Shown here in pieces: positions 1 through 5,738 of a stretch of 11,774 nt of DNA. A program made the translations under genes and the position numbers. Position 1 is the stretch's first letter; the number at the start of each line of letters is the position of its first letter. The DNA is taken from assembly GCA_023386635.1 (NCBI GenBank), contig JAEWJH010000120.1, positions 1-11,774 of the forward strand. The letters are read 5' to 3'. The DNA is from Pseudomonadota bacterium. GTDB lineage: Bacteria; Pseudomonadota; Alphaproteobacteria; Rhizobiales; Xanthobacteraceae. The notes beneath the pieces were generated by a model. It was not told the DNA's origin, did not search any database, and saw only the letters and a list, made by a program, of their open reading frames with translations.

Positions 1-13
1 TAACCCGACCATG

Positions 14-41
14 AAAAAGGCCCGGCGAACGGCCGGGCCTT
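14..41 (-). terminator. Intrinsic terminator of rpoZ
   Basis: A perfect 10-bp inverted repeat pairs 17-26 (AAGGCCCGGC) with 32-41 around a 5-nt loop. Read on the minus strand, the stem is followed by a run of five T (complement of 14-18). It lies about 38 nt beyond the rpoZ stop codon, so it should end rpoZ transcription and uncouple it from whatever lies further left. Confidence 0.85.
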
Positions 42-78
42 GGTCTTCCGGGACCGCACCCCAAGGGGCGCTGGAACC

Positions 79-471
79 TTATTCTTCCTCTTCGGGCTGC
101 TCTTCCGGGGGCGCGAGGCCTTCGAGGCCCTTGAGAAGTTCCTCTTCCGTCATGCGGTCGACCGTCACTTCGGTGTCGTCCGAATCGACGCTCGAGCCCG
201 GCGCGGCGCCGACCAGCGGCACGTCCGGTTCCGGCTCGTCCACTTCGACGTACTTTTGCAGCGAATGGATCAGGTCTTCCTTGAGATCTTCCGGGGAGAC
301 CGTCTTTTCCGCGATCTCGCGCAGCGAGACGACCGGATTTTTGTCGTTATCGCGGTCCAGAGTGATCTGCGACCCCGATGAAATCATGCGGGCGCGGTGG
401 CTGGCGAGCAGCACGAGATCGAAACGGTTTTCGACCTTGTCGATGCAGTCTTCGACGGTGACACGGGCCAT
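79..471 (-). CDS. rpoZ: DNA-directed RNA polymerase omega subunit
   Basis: Omega is the small RNA polymerase subunit that chaperones beta-prime in the cytoplasm and, in many proteobacteria, forms part of a ppGpp site. The 130-residue product begins MARVTVEDCIDKVENRFDLV and continues through LLASHRAR at about 20-28, the classic omega N-terminal core, with REIAEKTV at about 51-58. Residues from about 75 onward are a long acidic, Pro-rich tail ending EEQPEEEE. E. coli omega is about 90 residues; longer, acidic-tailed versions of about 130 are usual in Rhizobiales. The ATG at 471 is preceded by AGGAG about 11 nt upstream, slightly far but usable. The gene stands alone, with its own terminator downstream and a 350-nt divergent region upstream. 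In many alphaproteobacteria relA/spoT follows rpoZ, which would lie beyond the left edge (family knowledge, not seen). Confidence 0.96.
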   Translation of the reverse strand: MARVTVEDCIDKVENRFDLVLLASHRARMISSGSQITLDRDNDKNPVVSLREIAEKTVSPEDLKEDLIHSLQKYVEVDEPEPDVPLVGAAPGSSVDSDDTEVTVDRMTEEELLKGLEGLAPPEEQPEEEE

Positions 472-647
472 CGGCTCGGGTGCTCCTGAATGGGACGATA
501 TGCGTGGATTTTGGCGTTAGGTATCTCCACCCCCGGCAAAGTGCAAGGGCGAAATTGCCCTGCCCTGCAACCGACGCTCGGTTGGCCTCCTGCCAACCCT
601 CTGATATTGCATCGGTTCGGGAAGCCGGGGGCGGCATTCCCGACGAC

Positions 648-694
648 TCATTGCCGGCGCTCATTGGCCGACGATCATTGACTAAGGATCATTG
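648..694. repeat. Four spaced TCATTG direct repeats in the rpoZ/NYN intergenic region
   Basis: The hexamer TCATTG occurs at 648-653, 661-666, 675-680 and 689-694, with start-to-start distances of 13, 14 and 14 bp. The last three are flanked on the left by GC, GA and GA. The array sits in the otherwise featureless 472-820 divergent region, 127 nt before the NYN gene start and 177 nt from the rpoZ start. The regular spacing suggests a protein-binding array, but no known operator is recognised. I see no convincing gene or RNA elsewhere in 472-820. Confidence 0.4.
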
Positions 695-820
695 TTTCCG
701 ACTTGCGGGCTCGTTCTTTTCGAACGGACCGCCGGCACCGACAACAACCAGACGAGACTGCGACGGCGCTTTCAGCGCCGCGTGCTCCATTGTCCGCCCA
801 ACCGACGAAAGAGACATTCG

Positions 821-1471
821 ATGACAGTACCCGGCGAAAAGATCGCTTTGTTTATTGATGGCGCCAATCTTTACGCGACCGCCAAGGCTGTCGGTTTCGA
901 CATCGACTACAAGCGTCTTCTGCGGGAATTCCAATCGCGCGGCTATCTGCTGCGCGCGTTCTATTACACGGCGGTGATCGAGGATCAGGAATACTCCTCG
1001 ATCCGCCCGCTGATCGACTGGCTCGACTACAACGGCTACAGCGTCGTCACCAAGGCGACCAAGGAATTCGTCGACCAGACCGGGCGGCGCAAGATCAAGG
1101 GCAATATGGACATCGAGCTGGCGGTCGATGCCATGGAGCTCGCGTCCAAGATCGACCACATGGTGCTGTTCTCCGGCGACGGCGACTTCCGCTCGCTGGT
1201 GGAAGCGGTGCAGCGGCACGGCGTGCGCGTCACCGTCGTGTCCTCGATCTCGACCCAGCCGCCGATGATCGCCGACGAGTTGCGCCGGCAATGCGACATC
1301 TTCCTCGATATCGTCGAACTGCAGGGCAAGATCGGCCGCGATCCGGCCGACCGTCCGCCGCCGCGCGAAGGCGGCCGCGATCCGCGCCAGCACACGCCGC
1401 AATTCCTGCAACGGCCGACCCAGCGCACCGCAGCCCCTGCCGCCCCTGACGACGACGACTACGAGGACTGA
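821..1471 (+). CDS. NYN domain (LabA/DUF88-like) putative ribonuclease
   Basis: This 216-residue cytoplasmic protein has a PIN-like NYN fold, a family of presumed metal-dependent ribonucleases. Conserved acidic positions are visible: FIDGANLY (D13, N16), GNMDIELAVDAM (D97, E99, D103) and FSGDGDF (D120, D122), the expected order for a LabA-like active site. The NYN domain spans about 7-165. The remainder is a disordered tail rich in Pro, Arg and Gln, ending in an acidic PDDDDYED. I chose the ATG at 821 because the domain starts immediately after it and a purine-rich GAAAGAG lies just upstream; the frame stays open to 692, but those 43 extra residues look non-coding. It is followed 12 nt later by a uracil-DNA glycosylase in the same frame, so the two are probably co-transcribed. 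Fold assignment is firm; the RNA target is unknown. Confidence 0.9.
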   Translation: MTVPGEKIALFIDGANLYATAKAVGFDIDYKRLLREFQSRGYLLRAFYYTAVIEDQEYSSIRPLIDWLDYNGYSVVTKATKEFVDQTGRRKIKGNMDIELAVDAMELASKIDHMVLFSGDGDFRSLVEAVQRHGVRVTVVSSISTQPPMIADELRRQCDIFLDIVELQGKIGRDPADRPPPREGGRDPRQHTPQFLQRPTQRTAAPAAPDDDDYED

Positions 1472-1483
1472 TAGTCTTTCATC

Positions 1484-2134
1484 GTGCCGTCGCCGTCTCG
1501 TATCAGCGGAAAACCGGGTCCGGACTGTCCGCGCTGCCCTCGCCTGGTCACCTTCCGGGAGCAATGGCGCGCGCGCCAGCCGGACTGGCACAACGCGCCG
1601 GTCGCCTCGTTCGGCACGCGCGACGCGCGTCTGCTGATCGTCGGGCTTGCGCCCGGGCTGCAGGGCGCCAACCGCACCGGCCGGCCGTTCACCGGCGACT
1701 GGGCCGGCGATCTCCTGTACGCGACGCTGATCGAATACGGCTTCGCCACCGGCGTCTATGACGAGCGTCCCGACGACGGATTGAAGCTGGTCGATGCGCG
1801 CATCACCAATGCGGTGCGTTGCGTGCCGCCGGAAAACAAGCCGACCACGGCAGAGATCAAGACCTGCCGCGATTTCCTGACGCCAACCCTGAGCGAAATG
1901 AAGAAGCTGCGCGCCATCGTCACGCTCGGCCGCATCGGCCATGAGAGCACGGTGCTGGCGCTGGGCGCCGCGCGCAAGGCCGCGCCGTTCACCCATGGCG
2001 GCCGCACCGAGATCGGCAAGGTCGCGGTGTTTTCGAGCTATCACTGCTCGCGTTACAACACCAATACCGGCGTGCTGACGCCGACGATGTTTCGCGCCGT
2101 GTTCAAATCGGTGCGCGATTTCCTCGACGGCTGA
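1484..2134 (+). CDS. Uracil-DNA glycosylase, family 5 (UDGb-type), Fe-S
   Basis: Predicted to excise uracil and other deaminated bases from DNA, starting base-excision repair. The 216-residue protein has four cysteines at 15, 18, 113 and 128 (CPRC, NAVRC, TC), matching the 4Fe-4S ligands of family 4 and 5 glycosylases. Motif 1 is GLAPGLQGANRTGRPFTGD at 54-72; the Ala-Pro-Gly at 56-58, without the polar catalytic Asp of family 1, is typical of UDGb. Motif 2 is HCSRYNT starting at H187, containing the catalytic-loop His. The start is a GTG at 1484, 12 nt after the NYN stop, with no clear Shine-Dalgarno, suggesting translational coupling. The stop is only 3 nt from the stop of the convergent peroxiredoxin gene, with no terminator visible between them. 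The family 5 rather than family 4 call rests on the motifs alone. Confidence 0.9.
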   Translation: MPSPSRISGKPGPDCPRCPRLVTFREQWRARQPDWHNAPVASFGTRDARLLIVGLAPGLQGANRTGRPFTGDWAGDLLYATLIEYGFATGVYDERPDDGLKLVDARITNAVRCVPPENKPTTAEIKTCRDFLTPTLSEMKKLRAIVTLGRIGHESTVLALGAARKAAPFTHGGRTEIGKVAVFSSYHCSRYNTNTGVLTPTMFRAVFKSVRDFLDG

Positions 2135-2137
2135 TCG

Positions 2138-2713
2138 TCAGCGCGGATGCGCCTTGAGCCAGGCGATCACGTCGCCGGCGTTCCGGCCCGGCGGAAACAC
2201 CGGATAGAACACCTTGCCGATGACGCCATCGTCGATCACGAGCGCCATCCGGCACAGCAGCGTCATGCCGTCGGCGACGAAGGTCGGCAGCCGCATTGCA
2301 TTCGTCAGCGCCAGGGTTTCGTCCGACAACAGGGCGAACGGCAGATGCAACCGCTCCGCCGCCTCGCGCTGATAGGCCGTGTCTTGCGTCGACAGGCCGA
2401 ACAGATGCCGCACGCCCAACTGGCGCAACTCGGCATGATGATCGCGGAAGCCGCAGGATTGCGGCGTGCAGCCGCGCGCGCCGGGGATCGCATCCCATCC
2501 GGTCGGATTGGGCGTGCCGGGCACGCCCGTGCGCGGATAGAGATAGACCACCGTGCGGCCCGGCAGCACGGCGAGATCGACCGTGCTGCCGTCGGTGGCG
2601 GCAAGTTTCATTGTCGCGACGCGCGCGCAGGTCAGATGATCCGCCGCGCCATCGTCGAAGGGCACCGGAAGATCGTCCGGCAGGCGGGTCGGGTCGGTCG
2701 CGATGTCGCTCAT
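2138..2713 (-). CDS. BCP-like peroxiredoxin (AhpC/TSA superfamily)
   Basis: A 191-residue thioredoxin-fold peroxidase predicted to reduce H2O2 or organic hydroperoxides in the cytoplasm. The motif GCTPQSCGFRDH places the likely peroxidatic Cys at 82 and a resolving Cys at 87, the C-x4-C arrangement of atypical 2-Cys BCP/PrxQ proteins. Upstream is VVYLYPRTG (55-63), the strand leading to the active site. Between YPRTGVPG and the Cys motif lie about 14 extra residues (67-80, including NPTGWDAIPG) compared with the E. coli BCP motif 'YPKDxTPGCT'. The C-terminal part (about 103-190) follows the usual fold, with LFGLSTQD, FALLSDE and VFPPGRNAGDVIAWL. It is the last gene of the minus-strand block, 56 nt after the Bug gene. 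Physiological reductant is unknown; the AhpD-fold protein of the same block is a candidate. Confidence 0.85.
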   Translation of the reverse strand: MSDIATDPTRLPDDLPVPFDDGAADHLTCARVATMKLAATDGSTVDLAVLPGRTVVYLYPRTGVPGTPNPTGWDAIPGARGCTPQSCGFRDHHAELRQLGVRHLFGLSTQDTAYQREAAERLHLPFALLSDETLALTNAMRLPTFVADGMTLLCRMALVIDDGVIGKVFYPVFPPGRNAGDVIAWLKAHPR

Positions 2714-2725
2714 GGCTCTGCTTTC

Positions 2726-2752
2726 AGGTCCGCGGCGATGCGCGACGGACCT
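2726..2752 (-). repeat. Inverted repeat between Bug and peroxiredoxin genes
   Basis: A 7-bp perfect inverted repeat, AGGTCCG (2726-2732) and CGGACCT (2746-2752), encloses 13 nt. No T-run follows it on the minus strand, so it is unlikely to be a full intrinsic terminator. It could act as a 3' stabiliser of the upstream binding-protein message or be incidental. Confidence 0.4.
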
Positions 2753-2769
2753 GTCCGCAGACCGCGCGC

Positions 2770-3738
2770 TCAGTTCACCGGAACGTTGGCAGCTTTCACG
2801 ACCGGCTTGTATTTGTCGAGTTCGGTCTTGAAGAACGCCCGCGTCGCCTCGGCCTTGCCGCCGCCCGGCTCATAGCCCTGCCCGGTCAGCTTGCCGCGGA
2901 CGGACGGATCGCTCACCGCTTTGGCCACCGCCTCCTGCAGCTTGTCGACGATCGCCTTCGGCGTACCCGCCGGGGCCACCAGGCTGTTCCAGGCCTCCAT
3001 CGCGAAAGACGGATAGCCGGATTCGGCGATGGTCGGCACGTTCGGCAGCGACGGCATCCGATGGTCGGACGTCACCGCGATCGCCCGCAGCTTGCCGGCG
3101 GCGATATGCGGCAACAGCGGCGCGAGATCGAACTGGGCATCGACCGTTCCGGCGAGCAGATCGTTGGTGCCGGGCGCGCTGCCGCGATACGGCACCTGCA
3201 CGGTTTCGATGCCGGCTTCCGCCGCGAAATAGACGGAGCTGAGATGCTGGCCCGTGCCGGTCCCCGGATTGGCGACCTTCACGTGGCCGGGGCTCTTCTT
3301 CGCATAGGCGACGAACTCGGCCAGCGTGTTGATCGGCAGCGACGGATTGACCGCCAGCACGAACGGCGATTTGGCAAGCAGCGTCACCGGTTCGAAATCG
3401 CGCAGCGGATCGTAGGAGAGATTGGCGTAGATCCACGGATTGATGGCGATGACGCCGACCGGCGCCACCAGCAGCGTGTAGCCATCGGCCGCCGAGCGCG
3501 CCACCTGCGTCGCGCCGATCGAGCCGCCCGCCCCCGGACGGTTATCGATGATGAACTGCTGGCCGAGATCGTCCGACATCTTCTGCCCGATCAGACGGGC
3601 AAGAATGTCGGCCGGACCGCCCGCGGCATACGGCACGATGATGCGCACGGGTTTGGACGGATAGTCGTCCGACGCCGATGCCTGCGCCACAAATCCCGGC
3701 GCGATCAGCGCCAGCACAAGTCCGATGATGCGCCACAT
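2770..3738 (-). CDS. Bug/TctC-family periplasmic solute-binding protein
   Basis: A secreted tripartite-tricarboxylate-type (Bug) receptor, which in this family binds carboxylates or small aromatic and amino-acid ligands in the periplasm. The 322-residue form starts MWRIIGLVLALIAPGF, a signal peptide with likely cleavage after Ala-Ser-Ala at about 22. The mature protein opens YPSKPVRIIVPYAAGGPAD, the hallmark Bug N-terminus with the ligand-loop Asp at 44. Later hallmarks are IIDNRPGAGGSIGA, ANPGTGTGQH, VPYRGSAPG and LPNVPTIAESGYP. Start choice: an in-frame ATG at 3747 abuts the AGGGG Shine-Dalgarno with zero spacing, while the ATG at 3738 sits 9 nt from it, so 3738 is preferred. It follows the VOC gene by about 40 nt. 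No TctA or TctB membrane subunits are in the window, so it is an orphan receptor, a common state for Bug proteins. The ligand cannot be inferred. Confidence 0.93.
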   Translation of the reverse strand: MWRIIGLVLALIAPGFVAQASASDDYPSKPVRIIVPYAAGGPADILARLIGQKMSDDLGQQFIIDNRPGAGGSIGATQVARSAADGYTLLVAPVGVIAINPWIYANLSYDPLRDFEPVTLLAKSPFVLAVNPSLPINTLAEFVAYAKKSPGHVKVANPGTGTGQHLSSVYFAAEAGIETVQVPYRGSAPGTNDLLAGTVDAQFDLAPLLPHIAAGKLRAIAVTSDHRMPSLPNVPTIAESGYPSFAMEAWNSLVAPAGTPKAIVDKLQEAVAKAVSDPSVRGKLTGQGYEPGGGKAEATRAFFKTELDKYKPVVKAANVPVN

Positions 3739-3760
3739 GATGTTCATCCCCTGTAATTTC

Positions 3761-3787
3761 GCCGTTTCGCGACGGCTTTTTGCCGTC
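3761..3787 (-). promoter_or_regulatory. Overlapping alternative hairpins between VOC and Bug genes
   Basis: Three complementary blocks, GCCGT (3761-3765), GACGGC (3771-3776) and GCCGTC (3782-3787), let the middle block pair with either neighbour. Read on the minus strand, the first hairpin overlaps the VOC stop codon and has an AAAAA loop; no T-run follows. On the plus strand the first pair is followed by TTTTT, but no plus-strand gene ends here. It may tune expression between the two genes or be chance. Confidence 0.3.
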
Positions 3788-4181
3788 AGACCGGAATGCG
3801 CCAGACGTTGCGCGCGTGATCCTCGTTCGAGACATCGAGGCGGATGCCGTTCGGATCGTAGTATTTGCGCTCGGTCTTGCCGCCGCTCGCGGCGCGGCTA
3901 TCGACGATCGAGCCGAGGAACTTGCCGCCGCAGGCTTCCACCTGCTTGCTCGCTTCATCGATATCCTTGATCTGGAATCCGATGTGGTGGAGGCCGACCT
4001 GCGCGTTCGGCGCATTCTTGTTGCGGTTCACGTCGAGGATCGCGAGGCTCACCGTGCCGTCCGACAGCAGGATGCTGTTGGGAAACACGTTGACCTCTTC
4101 GAGATCGAACGCCTTCTTGTAGAACTCCGCCGTCGCCTTCACGTCCTCGACCGCGATCGCGATATGCCGAATCTTTGCCAT
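3786..4181 (-). CDS. VOC-superfamily (glyoxalase/dioxygenase-like) protein
   Basis: A 131-residue single-domain vicinal-oxygen-chelate protein, the size of a glyoxalase I or methylmalonyl-CoA epimerase-like subunit, probably a cytoplasmic homodimer. It opens MAKIRHIAIAVEDVKAT with a paired beta-alpha-beta start (H6 as likely metal ligand), repeats the pattern at LHHIGFQIKDID (H66) and ends with YYDPNGIRLDVS (D116 where many family members use Glu). H6 and H66 fit divalent-metal binding. The frame continues upstream to 4547, but the ATG at 4181 is favoured by GGGAGAG about 6 nt upstream and by the VOC fold starting immediately. It lies 38 nt after the AhpD-fold gene and about 40 nt before the Bug gene. 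Possible activities include glyoxalase, epimerase or extradiol-type chemistry; the sequence does not decide. Confidence 0.87.
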   Translation of the reverse strand: MAKIRHIAIAVEDVKATAEFYKKAFDLEEVNVFPNSILLSDGTVSLAILDVNRNKNAPNAQVGLHHIGFQIKDIDEASKQVEACGGKFLGSIVDSRAASGGKTERKYYDPNGIRLDVSNEDHARNVWRIPV

Positions 4182-4219
4182 GACGTCTCTCCCTGTCAGT
4201 GAATGGGTGTCGAACGAAC

Positions 4220-4828
4220 TCAGGCTTTCCGAAAGGCTGCGTGCGCCTCCGGATTGACCTTGAGGCCGATCACCGTGTTGAAGCGGTTGTTGGCGTTGTA
4301 AATCGCGACGATCTGCGCGGCTTCGAGGATCTGCTCCTCGCGCAGGCCGGCGCGGCGCAACAGATCGAGATAGCTCTCGTCGGCCTCGGTCGGCCGCACG
4401 GTAAGCCGCCAGGCGAACTCGGCCAGCGCACGCTGCCGCTTCGTCAGCGCCGCGCTGCGCCAGTTGATCGTCAGCGTATCGACCAGCGATTTGTCCATGC
4501 CGTGCCGCTGCAGCGCGACCGCATGCGACATCACGCAAACGTCGCACCGGTTCTCGACGCTGACCACCAAAGCCAGCAATTCGCGCTCCTGCGGCGGCAG
4601 CGCCGCGTCGGTGCTGCGCATCAGCCGGTCGAGATAACCTTGCAGCAGAGACAGCCGGTCCGCTTCGATCGGAAGCTGGAGGAAATTGCGCACATAGCCG
4701 AGGCGCTGTTGCGATTCATCTCGCAGCGCCTTGACCTTGGCCGCGACCCTGGCCGGCGCTTTCAGCCGCAACGACGACAGCACGCCTGCTCCCGGCGCGG
4801 CCGCGCCGCGCTTTCTCGAACCCGCCAT
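4220..4828 (-). CDS. AhpD-fold / carboxymuconolactone decarboxylase-like protein
   Basis: The 202-residue all-helical cytoplasmic protein carries ENRCDVCVMSHAVAL, giving Cys95-x2-Cys98-x3-His102, the redox and acid-base centre of AhpD-like 'peroxidase-related' proteins in the carboxymuconolactone decarboxylase (CMD) superfamily. Family members either reduce peroxiredoxins or hydroperoxides through the CxxC pair, or act in aromatic catabolism; the intact CxxC favours redox activity. Residues 1-30 are basic and Ala/Pro-rich and probably disordered. The remaining helical region, including YNANNRFNTVIGL near 180, is typical. The ATG at 4828 has GGGAG about 7 nt upstream. It is the first gene of the minus-strand block and faces the IclR regulator across 162 nt containing a consensus -10 box and an IclR-like operator. 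Confidence 0.87.
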   Translation of the reverse strand: MAGSRKRGAAAPGAGVLSSLRLKAPARVAAKVKALRDESQQRLGYVRNFLQLPIEADRLSLLQGYLDRLMRSTDAALPPQERELLALVVSVENRCDVCVMSHAVALQRHGMDKSLVDTLTINWRSAALTKRQRALAEFAWRLTVRPTEADESYLDLLRRAGLREEQILEAAQIVAIYNANNRFNTVIGLKVNPEAHAAFRKA

Positions 4829-4871
4829 CCCGGTCTCCCTCGCCGCCTGTGAGGACAGCGTTTTAAATTCT

Positions 4872-4900
4872 ATTATATGGAATGTATTTCCATTATTATT
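4872..4900 (-). promoter_or_regulatory. Predicted promoter of the AhpD-VOC-Bug-Prx operon
   Basis: The minus strand reads TATAAT at 4877-4872, a perfect sigma-70 -10 hexamer in a markedly AT-rich stretch. The -35 region, 17-18 nt upstream at about 4895-4901, is poor (AATAAT or CAATAA), which would fit a weak or regulated promoter. A transcript would start near 4865, leaving about 37 nt of leader before the ATG at 4828. Confidence 0.55.
4877..4893. promoter_or_regulatory. Predicted IclR-type operator
   Basis: ATGGAA-TGTAT-TTCCAT is a perfect 6-bp inverted repeat with a 5-bp spacer. Its core TGGAATGTATTTCCA differs from the published E. coli IclR consensus TGGAAATNATTTCCA at only two defined positions. 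It occupies the spacer between the -10 and -35 regions of the operon promoter, an arrangement suited to repression. Two further half-sites, TTCCA at 4920-4924 and TGGAA at 4941-4945, lie toward the regulator gene. Confidence 0.6.
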
Positions 4901-4990
4901 GACGGTATCGACCGCGACGTTCCACTGTCAACCGGCGTTGTGGAAGGGATTGGTCGCGGCGGGACAGAACGCGACGGAGCGCAGGACACG

Positions 4991-5725
4991 ATGGACACGA
5001 CACTGATCAAGGGACTGCATGTCCTGGAGACGCTGGCCTCCGGCAAAGACGCGATGACGCTCGCAGACATCACCGCCGCCACCGGTCTGGTGAAGAGCAA
5101 CACGCACCGCGTGCTGAAAACGCTGATCCATTGCGGCTATGCCCGGCAGGACCCCGGCGGGCGCTATCGCGTGACGCTGAAAATGTGGAAGCTCGGCAGC
5201 CACGTCTCGGAGCACATGGATATTCGCGGGATCGCGCGCCCGCATCTGCGCCGGCTATCGGAACTGACGGGGGAGACGGTGCATCTGTCGATCCTCGAAA
5301 ACGGTGAAGTGACCTATCTCGAAAAAATCGACAGCCCGCATCCTGTCGCCGCCTATTCGCGGCTCGGCGGCGGTGGTCCGGCGCATTGCAGCGCCACCGG
5401 CAAAGCTCTGCTGGCCTTCGCTCACGACGACGTTCGGCAGCGGATCACGGCGTCGCTGCGCCGTTTCACCGCGCGCACCATCATCGAACCGGCGAAACTG
5501 GAGCGCGAACTGCAAACGATCCGCAAGAACGGTTTCGCCACCACCCGCGGCGAATGGCACGAGGCGGTGTCCGGCATCGCCGCGCCCATTCTGGCGCAGG
5601 AACACGTCGCGGTTGCCGCGGTCGGCGTGTCAGGCCTTTCCGCGCGCGTCACGAATATCAAGTTGCGCGATTTCGCGCCGCGGGTCGTCGAGACGGCTCA
5701 CGCGATCGCCCACGAACTGGGCTAG
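4991..5725 (+). CDS. IclR-family transcriptional regulator
   Basis: A 244-residue one-component regulator. The N-terminal winged helix-turn-helix covers about 5-65: a TLIKGLHVLETLA start, LADITAATGLVKSNTHRVLKTL as the helix-turn-helix, then GRYRVTLKMWKLG as wing and linker. The IclR effector domain follows (about 80-244), with the signature HCSATGKALLAF near 134-145 and GEWHEAVSGIAAPI near 180-193. Start choice: the frame stays open to an ATG at 4877, but that ATG lies inside the predicted operator, and 4991 gives the usual family length with purine-rich GGAGCGCAGGA just upstream. It is divergent from the AhpD-VOC-Bug-Prx block and probably controls it, with an unknown small-molecule effector, perhaps the Bug ligand or its product. 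The gene ends 13 nt from the convergent smpB stop with no visible terminator. Confidence 0.93.
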   Translation: MDTTLIKGLHVLETLASGKDAMTLADITAATGLVKSNTHRVLKTLIHCGYARQDPGGRYRVTLKMWKLGSHVSEHMDIRGIARPHLRRLSELTGETVHLSILENGEVTYLEKIDSPHPVAAYSRLGGGGPAHCSATGKALLAFAHDDVRQRITASLRRFTARTIIEPAKLERELQTIRKNGFATTRGEWHEAVSGIAAPILAQEHVAVAAVGVSGLSARVTNIKLRDFAPRVVETAHAIAHELG

Positions 5726-5738
5726 CACTGGATTTGAT

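Noticed and set aside
472..647. Possible small gene or RNA in the rpoZ-NYN intergenic region
   Set aside because: Open frames here have no ribosome site or protein-like composition, and I find no terminator-like hairpin or known RNA motif.
692..820. N-terminal extension of the NYN protein by 43 residues
   Set aside because: The extra residues lack family similarity and would overlap the TCATTG array; ATG 821 begins directly at the domain with a purine-rich site upstream.
689..2044. A 451-codon open frame antisense to the NYN and UDG genes
   Set aside because: Composition is rich in Arg, Ala and His with no recognisable motif. It is antisense to two clearly conserved proteins and is explained by third-position GC bias.
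2296..3756. A 486-codon plus-strand open frame opposite the peroxiredoxin and Bug genes
   Set aside because: The translation is Arg/His-rich without domains, whereas the opposite strand encodes well-supported families.
4182..4547. N-terminal extension of the VOC protein into the AhpD-like gene
   Set aside because: It is a different-frame shadow of the AhpD-like gene; ATG 4181 has a good ribosome site and starts the fold.
4899..4931. TTGAC...GTCAA inverted repeat downstream of the predicted operator
   Set aside because: Only 5 bp per arm with a 23-nt spacer; easily chance. The TTGACG may be a weak -35 for the regulator, but no good -10 follows.
4877..4990. N-terminal extension of the IclR regulator to ATG 4877
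   Set aside because: That ATG lies within the predicted operator, the added 38 residues are not family-like, and the shorter form has normal IclR length.
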